In this document: positions 1 through 9,829 of the stretch, in pieces
Position numbering within the stretch: position 1 is the first letter of the stretch
Layout: every line of letters begins with the position of its first letter
Source: Rhodothermales bacterium
GTDB lineage: Bacteria > Bacteroidota > Rhodothermia > Rhodothermales > VXPQ01
Direction: 5' to 3'
DNA length: 64,000 nucleotides
Assembly (NCBI GenBank): GCA_022821845.1
Contig: JAJECT010000027.1
Location: forward strand, 1-64,000
The notes under the pieces: model-generated
Database searches by the model: none
Seen by the model: only the letters and a program-made list of their open reading frames with translations
Told to the model about the DNA's origin: nothing
Program-made: the position numbers and the translations under genes

Positions 1-87
1 CACCTGGAGGTTCGAGATGCTTACGTTACCGCGCTGTTTGGGAAGCAGCGGTGCGATCCGTTCAAATTGGGCCTCGGTGAGTTCCAT
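1..87 (-). CDS. IS5-family transposase, N-terminal fragment (runs off window)
   Basis: Reading the minus strand from the ATG at 87 gives 29 in-frame codons to the window edge, starting MELTEAQFERIAPLLP and continuing KQRGNVSISNLQV. This is the typical N-terminus of IS5-group DDE transposases (MELT-x2-FE-x-I-x2-LLP-x-QRGN). The rest of the gene lies outside the window, so it is not known whether the element is intact. The family call rests on the N-terminal signature only. Confidence 0.75.
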   Translation of the reverse strand, partial: MELTEAQFERIAPLLPKQRGNVSISNLQV

Positions 88-175
88 GTCTCTGAAATTT
101 GCTTTAGATTGCAGCGTTCATAGACAACGAAACAAAGGAAATCATGTTCCCAAATAGTGTTAACAGGCCCTAATT
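88..175. mobile_element. Probable non-coding end of the IS5-like element
   Basis: Upstream of the transposase start the sequence is AT-richer than the rest of the window. Read inward on the minus strand it starts GGGCCTGTTAACA near 175, which resembles the GG..CCTGTT termini of IS5-group elements. The other end is outside the window, so the inverted repeat and target duplication cannot be verified. Confidence 0.4.
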
Positions 176-298
176 GTTTCATGGTTTTTGGGGGATAAGG
201 TGTATGAGAATGACCGGTTGGCTGCGGCCGGTTATGCGTTTGAATATTATGGACCCTATACTTGAAAAAAAACAACGCCCTCGCAATTTATTTTTTCT

Positions 299-456
299 TC
301 ACAATATATTTTGTCGTAAATCAATTATTTTCAGTGTTTTAGGCCTGTCAAGGAGCAATCCGTCTTCGTACTTGAGGCGTTTCTGATCCATACCCTTGGC
401 GAGGGTAGCCATCTGCTCCAGCGTGTCCAGGCTACGGTGGTTGTGCCTGCCCCGAG
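299..456 (-). pseudogene. Remnant coding frame, probably an old transposase tail
   Basis: The minus strand has an open frame ending at the TGA at 299-301. It reads protein-like, with segments such as HNHRSLDTLEQMATLAKGMD and KRLKYEDGLLLD. It has no start of its own and runs directly into the IS3-type terminal sequence at 460. I read it as the 3' remnant of a gene, perhaps another transposase, cut by the neighbouring IS3-like element. Family not recognised with certainty. Confidence 0.3.
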
Positions 457-459
457 AAG

Positions 460-479
460 TGGTCCGTAAAAACTGGACA
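460..479. repeat. Candidate IS3-family terminal inverted repeat
   Basis: The sequence TGGTCCGTAAAAACTGGACA lies just beyond the 3' end of the IS3-like transposase remnant. It begins with the TG dinucleotide usual at IS3-family ends and resembles their TCCAGTTTTTACGGACCA repeats. The partner repeat was not found because the element is truncated. Confidence 0.4.
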
Positions 480-506
480 GGTTTTTAGGTATAGGATTGC
501 GTTGGT

Positions 507-715
507 TTACGCCGCCTTCGCGAGCGGCTTGCGTCTGTAGTATACGTCGTCGGGCGTGAGGTTGTCAAGGCCCTGGTGCGGGCGTTCTTCGTTGAAGTAG
601 CGGACGTAGGCAGCGATCCCCTTTTGGCCTCGGCCACCGTCTCGTACGCATGACGGTACACTTCCTCTTGCTCTACAATCTGGTTTCTGCTCCCGAACCC
701 CCGCTTGCTGACGGC
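507..715 (-). pseudogene. IS3-family OrfB (integrase core) remnant, frameshifted
   Basis: Two minus-strand frames together give the C-terminus of an IS3-type rve integrase. One frame has EEVYRHAYETVAEAKRG, and a second frame continues with IAAYVRYFNEERPHQGL and then DNLTPDDVYY. Intact OrfB proteins have these joined as one block, so a frameshift lies near 620-640. The catalytic DDE core that should precede them is missing upstream of about 715. This is a dead fragment of the right-hand end of an IS3 element. Confidence 0.75.
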
Positions 716-776
716 AACAAGGGAACCAGGACGCCTGTACGGGCGAATGCGAACGCGCCAAACGAAGGGATTTTTC

Positions 777-1868
777 TCAGCGCACCCTGAGATACTGCAC
801 GCTGAACAAGCGATTCGCGTCCGTCCAGACCTTCTGCACGGCGAACCCGGCGCGTTCGGCAAGGCGCCGAAAACGCTCCAGCGTGAATTTGTACGAATAC
901 TCGACCAGAATCGGCTCGCCCTCGGCGAAACGGACGGAATGCCCGTTTACCCGCACGGTTTGCCGGCAGGCGCTCACCAGCGACATTTCGATGCGCCCCT
1001 CGTCGAGGTTGTAGACGGCCCGGTGCCGGAACGCATCCAGGTCGAACGTGGCGCCCAGTTCCCGGTTCAGGCGGCGCAGCAGGTTCTTGTTGAACGCCGC
1101 CGTAACGCCCTCGGCATCGTTGTACGCCGCCTCGACGGTTGGCCGGTCTTTCTCCAGGTCCACCCCGATCAGCAACCCGCCGCCGGGGCCCGCCGCCTCG
1201 GCCATGCGCGTCAGAAAATCGAGGGCCTCCCGCGGCTCGAAATTGCCTATGGTGGAGCCGGGAAAGTAGACGACGGCGCGCGCCGCCTCGAACTCGGCGG
1301 ACGGAACCGCAAAAAAGGTCGTATAGTCCGCAGCCAGGGCGCGCATGGGAATATGCGGGTACGCCGCCCGGAGCCGACGCATCGAAGCGGCCAAATGCTC
1401 TTCGGAAATATCGATCGCCACATAGCCTGCCGGGTCAGACATGCGATCCAGCAGCAAGCGCGTCTTCAGGCTGCTTCCGCTGCCATATTCGAGCAAGAGG
1501 CAGCGCGGCCCCAGGCAGGCCACCATCTCGTCGAGATGCGCCTGCATGATGGCCCGCTCCGTGGCGGTCGGATAGTATGCTGAGAGCTCCGTAATCCGGT
1601 CGAAAAGACGGGACCCCGCGGCGTCGTAGAGGTACTTGCAGGGAAGCGACTTGGGCGCGCGCGCCATGCCGTCCATCACGTCGGCGAGCAGGACGGCGGC
1701 GGAGGCGGGAAGCGCAGGGGCGTCCGAACCGCTCGCACCGGACGGTTCCTTGCCGTTGCGAAGGGGGACTTGCTGCGCAGAGGGTATAGAGTGTACAGAA
1801 GGCGCCGAGGCGGACGAAGCCGGGCCTCCGTTGGCGTTTTCGGGAGAATCGGGTACGACGGGATTCAT
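777..1868 (-). CDS. egtD: L-histidine N-alpha-methyltransferase EgtD
   Basis: Predicted to trimethylate histidine to hercynine with three S-adenosylmethionine, the first step of ergothioneine synthesis, in the cytosol. The 363-residue product has the EgtD N-terminal segment (PCKYLYDAAGSRLFDRITEL), an SAM-binding motif EYGSGSSLKT near residue 124, the FPGSTIGNFEP motif, and a C-terminus of the expected kind ending DANRLFSVQYLRVR. Length fits the ~320-residue family plus a low-complexity Ala/Ser/Pro N-terminal tail. I use the ATG at 1868 because an ATG at 1961 would add only unconserved residues. It is the last gene of a minus-strand series with egtB, separated from egtB by the giant Ig-like gene. 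egtA, egtC and egtE are not in the window. Confidence 0.92.
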   Translation of the reverse strand: MNPVVPDSPENANGGPASSASAPSVHSIPSAQQVPLRNGKEPSGASGSDAPALPASAAVLLADVMDGMARAPKSLPCKYLYDAAGSRLFDRITELSAYYPTATERAIMQAHLDEMVACLGPRCLLLEYGSGSSLKTRLLLDRMSDPAGYVAIDISEEHLAASMRRLRAAYPHIPMRALAADYTTFFAVPSAEFEAARAVVYFPGSTIGNFEPREALDFLTRMAEAAGPGGGLLIGVDLEKDRPTVEAAYNDAEGVTAAFNKNLLRRLNRELGATFDLDAFRHRAVYNLDEGRIEMSLVSACRQTVRVNGHSVRFAEGEPILVEYSYKFTLERFRRLAERAGFAVQKVWTDANRLFSVQYLRVR

Positions 1869-2155
1869 AACTTCTGTGGCGGATAGCGTTCGGAAAACAT
1901 ACGAGAAGGCGCCGCCGAGGGTGTAGCGATGGCGTACGAGGCGCGCGGGGCAAGGTTGCACGGAAAGATATTATTTTCCAGAGAAACTCGTGCGAGATCT
2001 TCAGGCAACTTCCCTGGCGCATCTTTCCCGCTCGCTCGCCGCTCCCGTTGACCACGCCCGCGCCTTCCACGCTGCAACTGCCCACGCCATCAACTGGCTG
2101 CATCGAAGCATCGCCTCAAAATCGACCGGACAACGGAAATGCTCCCTTTGCTCGA

Positions 2156-5100
2156 TTACTGGCTCCCCACAGCAGCTGGCGATGCGGTTTCTTCATACTC
2201 CGCCTCGCCTATGTTCCTGCGCGGCGCATTCCACTCGACCGATGTCGGCGAAGGAGCGCGGCCCGATCCCCGAGGCGTAAAACGCAAAAACACGGCTCCT
2301 TCCTCAGGCATGCGGTCCAACGGAATGCGTACGCGGCTGCGCGTGTACACCAGCGTCTCGCTACGACCCAGCTCTCGACCGTCCCCGTCGTACGCCACCA
2401 CCTCGCCTGCAAAAGGACGATCCGCCGTTTCCAGCATAAATGTCGCCGACAGCGAATCCGCGTACGAGATCGCCAACAACCGAGCGCGAAGCTGCGAAGC
2501 CCCTTCTCCGGGGATGTACAACCCCGGAACGCGCATCGTCACTCGAGCTGTACGATCTTCGTCAACATCCTCAGGCATACGGTCCAGGTTCGCATAACTA
2601 CGAGGAGCGGATACCACGTCGAAAAACGCCGCATACCCCTTATCAACCATCTCTCTGCGCGCCTCCCCCCTCACCCTGTAACGAACAAGCCCCTTCTCGC
2701 CCGGCATCAGAACCAGTACGCCCGGATATACCTCTACCATCTCCGACAAATCGCCCAGACGAGACCCTGTAGTATCCTCTACCGCTATCTCGCGCCCCGA
2801 CTCCGTCGCCTCCGTATAGCCAAAACGAGCCGACGTCGATACCTCGAGAGGAACAAGCGATGGATTCGATAGCTCGAACGCCCCGGTGGGCTGCTTTCCG
2901 GTCAAAAACGCCATGTCTGGATAAATGCTTAGATTCTGATCCGCGGTCAAGCCTGCGGGAACCTCGCGCGATGCGCCGAGACGCACCCCCCCGGGGCCTA
3001 TCGTGATTACGCGCTGCGAAGAAACGACCGTCACCGTAACTTCCACCCAATGCGTCTCCTCGCGTTCGCCCGAACGCAGAACGACACCCAGATTACCCGC
3101 GTAATGACCCGGAGGCGCGTCCGCAAGGTCCAACGCGCCTCCGAAGCGAAGCAGGCGACAGGTTTCTTCCCGAAGCATCGTCTCCGTATACAGACCGCCT
3201 ATTGCCTGAGACGAAAGCTGCTCGCACGATGCTGCATACGACCAGGCGGGCGTAAAAACGAGCGAAGCGCCCTCGGCAACCCGCGTGCGTTCGAGAACGG
3301 CCGGAGAGGCCAACTCGATAGACAAATCCATCTCTGCGTTCTCGCGAAGGGCGTCGCCGTCCAGGGCAAGCGTCATGCGACCCGCATGGTACGGGCCCGA
3401 TACGCGCGTCGATATGCCATCGGTCATCGGATCGAGCGACGCCCGCGTATCAGCCGACTGCACCCCGAAGCGCAAGGGAGAAGCGCTTACCGTTATACCA
3501 AGCACCGAAACCCGGTCGGGTTCAGTCGGCGAAACCCGGTCGAGCACCGTCACCCTTACCTCGGCCGTTGCGTCTTCTGCATTCTCCGCCGAAACAGTCA
3601 AAAGGTACTCGTACGTCTCGGCTTCGTCCACCTCCTCCGGCACATAGAACGTCGGCGAAGCAATGTCCACAGCGCTCAGCAGCGCCGTGTTCGGCGTATC
3701 GCCCAATGCCGTCCATATATACGCATACTGCGGGTCGACGCCCGGCGCGCCCGATACGGAACACGCCAGAATGATATCCGGCGCCCCCTCGTACACAGAG
3801 CCCGGATCTGCGCACGCCGCCGCAATAGGTTCCCTGTTCAACACCGTAACCGTAACGGTCTTTTCGTCCGGATCCGCATTCGCCGTCGTGACGCGCGCCA
3901 CATACGTCCAGGTCGTATCCCGACCCACCTCGGCGGGCACGGCGAATGTCGGCGTAGCCGTATCGCGATCCGTCAATTGATCGGCAGGGGACCATGACCA
4001 GGCATACGTCAAACCCGGCGGCCCGGTAGCGAAACAGGAAAATTCGAAGGGCGGCGATCCCTCGTACACAGGATCGGGGTCGTCGCAAGTAATCTCAAGT
4101 GCGCTGTTTCTCACAGTTACCGTCCAGTTCCAGTTCGCGGCATCGGCATTCGGGGCCGATATCGCAAGCTGGTATTCGTAAGTCCGGTCCTCGTCCAGCG
4201 TCCCGTATGGCGGAATGTAGAAAGAGGCAATCATCCCGGTGCGGGAATGCAGAAGGTCGATAGCCGCCTCTGGCGTATCGCCGCGCACGCTCCACCAATA
4301 CGAATAAACGCCGCCGGGAGACCCTTGCGGGGGGACTAAAACATCGTCCGAAGTACACGCGGACGACTCGATTGTATCCCCGGCGCCCTCCCATACGGTG
4401 GCGTAATCCGAAAAGGTATGCGTTGCACACCATGTAATATTCGGCTTCTCAAGCACTGTTACCCTCACATCTTCAACGATGTCGGCGAAACCGTCGGCTG
4501 ACATCGTCACCGTGTATTCGTAGTTCTTATCCGCCTCGCCCGGCTCATCGATATCGCCCGGCGCCGAGAACACGGGAGCGTAACTGTCGGTACCGCTTAA
4601 ACGATTTGCGACATCCGTACCGGACCAGACGTATGTTGCCCCGGACGGCTGGTTTGCAACCGTACAGTCCAGCGTAATGTCCCCCGCTCCCTCGTAGATA
4701 CTGGCGTTCTCGCACCTGACGGAAGGCGCCAACGCATCCGTGTTCCTCACCTTCACCTTAATCGTTTTCTCGTCTGGGTCATAGCCTGGAGCGCTTGCTG
4801 TCACCGTGTACGTCCAGGTCGTATCCCGGTCTACCTCGAGAGGCACAGCGAATGTCGGCCTACCCGTATCGTGCCCCGTCAGCCCGGTTGTCGGAGACCA
4901 GGACCACCTGATTTCGCCGGTGTCCCGGCGATGCCATGCGGAACAGGAAAAAACAATATTCGCAGCGCCCTCTTGCACGCTGCCGGGATCTTCGCATTCA
5001 ATGGCGGTTTCCAGATTTCTAACGCTCACGTATACGTCCTGACTCTCAACCCTGTTACCACTGAAGGAGAGCTGGTAATCGACTCGAACAAGAAAATGGT

Positions 5101-6688
5101 AGCGCGTCGTTTCGCTTACGCTATCAGGCACGCGAAAAAAAGGATCGGGAACGTTGACGGCACTGAGGATTCCCGGATCGTACGAATGCTCCCATAACCA
5201 TGTCTCGTTCAGGATTTGCTCGCCCTCCGGCGAAATAACCCAGCACTGGCGTTGCTGATCCGGGTCCCCTTCGTATACAGGAGCAAAGACAGTGCATTTA
5301 AGATTGTCGAGCGGATCCGAAATCCCTGCCTTCGACGTACGCTGCCCGCCTCCCTCCGCATCCTCGACTTTCACCGTCACTCTTCTTCTCGCCGTGTGGG
5401 GCGTACCCGAAGCCGACGTCGTCATGCTGGCTATGTAATGGTACTCCGCGCCCGCACTGCCGGCAGGCGCCGTAAACAAGGGAGACGACAAGTCCGTCGC
5501 ATCGAGAGGAGACAGGTCCGTTCCCCACAAACCCTCCCACTTCCACAGCGCCGACGCGGATTCCTCGTCGTAGTCCATGCGAAAAGACAAAGGACCTGCC
5601 CCCTCGCAATCGAGCGAAACCGTCTCTCCCTCTTCCACCACTACCTCCAATGGACAATATACGACCGGACGACGGCTCAATACATGCACCTCCACCTCCT
5701 CATGCGAAGAAAGGCCCGTTGCGCGAGAGATCGCCGTCAAGCGGTACCGGTAACGAAACGTCGCCTCCCCCGAAAGAAACGACTCCAACGTCTTGGGCGC
5801 CGGCGCCTCCAGAGCGATCACCGAAGGATTAGGGCTGTCTTCGGGAATCAAACGCGGATTGTCCAGATAGTCCCGCGTCGCACCGCCTATGGGCTCCCAG
5901 AAATACGCCAAATACTCTTCCCCCGCAGCGTCCCATGCGCGGCAATTGATCGCGCCCGTCTCCAACTCCTCCAAAAAAATCGCCGCAGGACAATCCAGGC
6001 GCGGGGGCTCCTGGCTGCCGAATCCGCCGCGAACAGAACCGGGAGGCGCATCGGGCGCATCGGGCAAATCGGGCGTTTCCGGAATAAGAAACTCCTCTTC
6101 CGGAACGAATCCCAACGGGTCCAAATCCCCCTCTCGCAGCGGGCAGCCTGCAACGGGTTCGTCAAAAAATGCAAGCGGATCGCATTTGTCCTGAAAGCCG
6201 GGCAACGTATCCCTGTCTCGGACAGAACCGCTCGCAACACCCCCTACTGTAACGATAACCATCGCCGTCTCGTATAAGGTCGCGCCCACCGTTGTCAATC
6301 GATACGCGTATTCCGCGCCTGCTCCCGACACAGGAGCCGTGAACAAGGGCGATAATTTGTCCAGGGCATCTAGAAAATCGATTCCGTCGCCCGATAACGA
6401 CTCCCAACGGTAGCGAACGCCCTCTTCCGGTACATTCGTCGCAGCACACGAGAGCAGAACGGATTCCCCTGCCAGGGCATGAAGGCGAGAAGGACAAGAC
6501 AAGGCAAACGACTCGTCGTAATTATTCCCGCCTTTCACAGGAAACCCTCCTTCCTCTATGACCTGAGCCTGCGCCGACGATGCAAAGAGCAGCCCGACCG
6601 CAAGCAGGCGCGCCATGCGGGCGGCTATGGCCTCAGAGAGGCGGAAAAACGCCGGGCGTATTTCCCGATTTTTCGTCTTTCTCGTCAT
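2156..6688 (-). CDS. Giant exported protein: Ig-like modules + DUF4402-like + PapD-like domains
   Basis: About 1510 residues. A signal peptide is visible (MARLLAVGLLFASSAQA); if the ATG at 6616 is the true start the protein begins directly with it, otherwise at 6688 with a 24-residue basic extension. Residues ~60-1050 hold about nine Ig/PKD-like modules. Several open with a Cys, then V/IYEG, then a second Cys about 18 residues later, and each ends in YxYxVTVxA and VTVxxR strands. Residues ~1058-1215 resemble DUF4402 (LRFGVQ start, PPGHYAGNLGVVL end). Residues ~1219-1475 resemble a PapD-type pilus chaperone fold (VYPGVLVLMPGEKGLVRYRV, MRVPGLYIPG). The composition looks less G+C-rich than egtB and egtD, suggesting insertion. 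Probably a secreted or surface adhesin-like protein; no enzymatic motif seen. Domain calls are by eye. Confidence 0.7.
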   Translation of the reverse strand: MTRKTKNREIRPAFFRLSEAIAARMARLLAVGLLFASSAQAQVIEEGGFPVKGGNNYDESFALSCPSRLHALAGESVLLSCAATNVPEEGVRYRWESLSGDGIDFLDALDKLSPLFTAPVSGAGAEYAYRLTTVGATLYETAMVIVTVGGVASGSVRDRDTLPGFQDKCDPLAFFDEPVAGCPLREGDLDPLGFVPEEEFLIPETPDLPDAPDAPPGSVRGGFGSQEPPRLDCPAAIFLEELETGAINCRAWDAAGEEYLAYFWEPIGGATRDYLDNPRLIPEDSPNPSVIALEAPAPKTLESFLSGEATFRYRYRLTAISRATGLSSHEEVEVHVLSRRPVVYCPLEVVVEEGETVSLDCEGAGPLSFRMDYDEESASALWKWEGLWGTDLSPLDATDLSSPLFTAPAGSAGAEYHYIASMTTSASGTPHTARRRVTVKVEDAEGGGQRTSKAGISDPLDNLKCTVFAPVYEGDPDQQRQCWVISPEGEQILNETWLWEHSYDPGILSAVNVPDPFFRVPDSVSETTRYHFLVRVDYQLSFSGNRVESQDVYVSVRNLETAIECEDPGSVQEGAANIVFSCSAWHRRDTGEIRWSWSPTTGLTGHDTGRPTFAVPLEVDRDTTWTYTVTASAPGYDPDEKTIKVKVRNTDALAPSVRCENASIYEGAGDITLDCTVANQPSGATYVWSGTDVANRLSGTDSYAPVFSAPGDIDEPGEADKNYEYTVTMSADGFADIVEDVRVTVLEKPNITWCATHTFSDYATVWEGAGDTIESSACTSDDVLVPPQGSPGGVYSYWWSVRGDTPEAAIDLLHSRTGMIASFYIPPYGTLDEDRTYEYQLAISAPNADAANWNWTVTVRNSALEITCDDPDPVYEGSPPFEFSCFATGPPGLTYAWSWSPADQLTDRDTATPTFAVPAEVGRDTTWTYVARVTTANADPDEKTVTVTVLNREPIAAACADPGSVYEGAPDIILACSVSGAPGVDPQYAYIWTALGDTPNTALLSAVDIASPTFYVPEEVDEAETYEYLLTVSAENAEDATAEVRVTVLDRVSPTEPDRVSVLGITVSASPLRFGVQSADTRASLDPMTDGISTRVSGPYHAGRMTLALDGDALRENAEMDLSIELASPAVLERTRVAEGASLVFTPAWSYAASCEQLSSQAIGGLYTETMLREETCRLLRFGGALDLADAPPGHYAGNLGVVLRSGEREETHWVEVTVTVVSSQRVITIGPGGVRLGASREVPAGLTADQNLSIYPDMAFLTGKQPTGAFELSNPSLVPLEVSTSARFGYTEATESGREIAVEDTTGSRLGDLSEMVEVYPGVLVLMPGEKGLVRYRVRGEARREMVDKGYAAFFDVVSAPRSYANLDRMPEDVDEDRTARVTMRVPGLYIPGEGASQLRARLLAISYADSLSATFMLETADRPFAGEVVAYDGDGRELGRSETLVYTRSRVRIPLDRMPEEGAVFLRFTPRGSGRAPSPTSVEWNAPRRNIGEAEYEETASPAAVGSQ

Positions 6689-6758
6689 CGGATCGCACGC
6701 GCTTCAGAATATTCGATGCAGGCGTTTTTGGTTGAAGTACCAGATGAAGGCGGATATC

Positions 6759-8066
<1,308 letters not shown>

Positions 8067-8109
8067 ACTGAAATTCCTTCTTGTTGCGGAATGCCGTAGG
8101 ATACGTCTT

Positions 8110-8137
8110 AGGATACGTTTATTTTACGGAATGTGCA
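8110..8137 (-). promoter_or_regulatory. Possible promoter of egtB
   Basis: On the minus strand, TGCACA and TATCCT are separated by 16 bases, about 45 bases upstream of the egtB start. TATCCT also occurs as the -10 of the better promoter before the T9SS gene. A second GGATACG copy lies at 8099, so the site may instead belong to the repeat family described in the findings. Confidence 0.25.
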
Positions 8138-8168
8138 TACACCGTTCCTCCATTGCGTTCCGTCCTCC

Positions 8169-9797
8169 ATGCCCGCGCTTCGATCCGACCGCAGTCGAGA
8201 CATCCTGCCCGTAAGCGTCGGGGCGTATAAAAACCTTCCCGCAGGCGCCCTCCCCCTGCCGCGCTCCAGCGGGATCCTGCTGCACGTAACGTCGCTGCCG
8301 GGACCGTACGGCGCGGGCGACCTGGGGCCGGAAGCGTACCGGTTTGCGGATTTTCTGGCGGAAACCGGCCAGCGCATCTGGCAAGTGTTGCCGCTCGGAC
8401 CGGCGGGCCTCGGCGATTCGCCCTATTCCAGCCCGTCCACGTTCGCCCTGGACCCTGTGTTCGCAAGCCCGGACCTGATGCGGACGGACGGCCTGCTGGC
8501 GACGGGCGATCTGACAGACGGCGCCGGAGAAGCCGCATCGCACCCTGCTGCGGCGACGGACCGGTCCAGGGCGGATTTCGAGGCAGCCCGGGACCTGAAA
8601 AACCGGCTTTTGCAACGGGCTTTCGCGCGGTTCGAAGCCGGGCGAACGCCCATCGATCCGGCGGCCTTCGACGCCTTCTGCGCCGACGAGGCGCACTGGC
8701 TCGACGACTTCGCCCTGTACATGACCATCCGGGCGGAATACGGGAACGTGGAATGGACCGCATGGCCCCGAAAATACGCCCTGCGGGACCGGGAGGCCCT
8801 CGAAGCGTTTCGCGCCGACCGACAGGGCCGCATCCGGCAATGCCAGTTTGCGCAATTCGTGGCGTACGACCAGTGGCGCCGCCTCAAGCGCTACTGCAAC
8901 GAACGGGGCATCCTGCTATTCGGCGATATTCCCATTTACGTAGCGCACGACAGCGCGGACGTGTGGACGCACCCGCATCTTTTTCGCCTGGACGAGGACG
9001 GGCGAAGCGTTTTTTCCGGGGGCGTTCCGCCCGATTATTTCAGCGAGACCGGGCAGCGCTGGGACAATCCGACGTACCGCTGGGAGGCGATGCGGGAAGA
9101 CGATTTCGCATGGTGGGGCCGTCGGTTCGAAGCGATTATGAACCAGGTGGACATCGTGCGGCTGGACCATTTTCGGGGGTTTGCAGCCTATTGGGAAATT
9201 CCCGCAGGAGAAGAAACCGCGCTGAACGGCGCGTGGCGCAAGGGCCCTGGCCTCCCGTTTTTCGAAAGCATGGCGCGGCGGCTCGGTCCGTTGCCGCTGG
9301 TGGCTGAGGACCTTGGCGTCATCACGGAGGACGTGCGAGAACTGATCGACGCGCTGGGACGCCCCGGCATGGCGGTGCTTCAGTTCGCCTTCTGCCACGA
9401 CGCGGGCAACCCGTTCCTGCCGCATAACAACGCCCGAAACCTCGTGTTGTACACGGGTACGCACGACAACGATACGTTCCTGGGCTGGTGGGACGCGCTC
9501 GCGGCGGATGCGCGAAAAAAACGCGAGTACGACTTCGCCCGCGCCTACCTGGGACTGGACGAGCGGCCCGGAGAAGCCGTGCATTGGGCCGCGCTAAGGG
9601 CCGTGTTCGCGTCCCCGGCGGACTATGTCGTCTTCCCGATGCAGGACCTGCTGGGGCTGGGGACGCAAGCGCGCATGAACACGCCGGGGACCGCGGCGGG
9701 CAACTGGGGGTGGCGGTTTGCGCAAGAACAACTTACGCCGGATATCCGCCGCCGCCTCAAGCAGCTGGCAAGGACCTATGGACGGACGCCCTGGTAA
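8169..9797 (+). CDS. malQ: 4-alpha-glucanotransferase (amylomaltase, GH77)
   Basis: Predicted to transfer 4-alpha-glucan segments between maltodextrins in the cytosol. About 542 residues from the ATG at 8169; a GTG at 8133 would add 12 residues. It begins in typical GH77 fashion (RSSGILLHVTSLPGPYGAGD). It carries the nucleophile Asp in VRLDHFRGF (near residue 330), the acid/base Glu in LVAEDLGVI (near 376) and the third Asp in YTGTHDNDTFLGWW (near 430). The C-terminus NTPGTAAGNWGWRF is standard. It is divergent from egtB and the first of four alpha-glucan genes in the region. Length is normal for bacterial MalQ. Confidence 0.95.
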   Translation: MPALRSDRSRDILPVSVGAYKNLPAGALPLPRSSGILLHVTSLPGPYGAGDLGPEAYRFADFLAETGQRIWQVLPLGPAGLGDSPYSSPSTFALDPVFASPDLMRTDGLLATGDLTDGAGEAASHPAAATDRSRADFEAARDLKNRLLQRAFARFEAGRTPIDPAAFDAFCADEAHWLDDFALYMTIRAEYGNVEWTAWPRKYALRDREALEAFRADRQGRIRQCQFAQFVAYDQWRRLKRYCNERGILLFGDIPIYVAHDSADVWTHPHLFRLDEDGRSVFSGGVPPDYFSETGQRWDNPTYRWEAMREDDFAWWGRRFEAIMNQVDIVRLDHFRGFAAYWEIPAGEETALNGAWRKGPGLPFFESMARRLGPLPLVAEDLGVITEDVRELIDALGRPGMAVLQFAFCHDAGNPFLPHNNARNLVLYTGTHDNDTFLGWWDALAADARKKREYDFARAYLGLDERPGEAVHWAALRAVFASPADYVVFPMQDLLGLGTQARMNTPGTAAGNWGWRFAQEQLTPDIRRRLKQLARTYGRTPW

Positions 9798-9829
9798 CGG
9801 GACGAACGCGCGGCAAGGCGGCCGAAGCG

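Noticed and set aside
1435-2103. 222-codon minus-strand frame overlapping the start of egtD.
   Set aside because: Out of frame with egtD and without family features.
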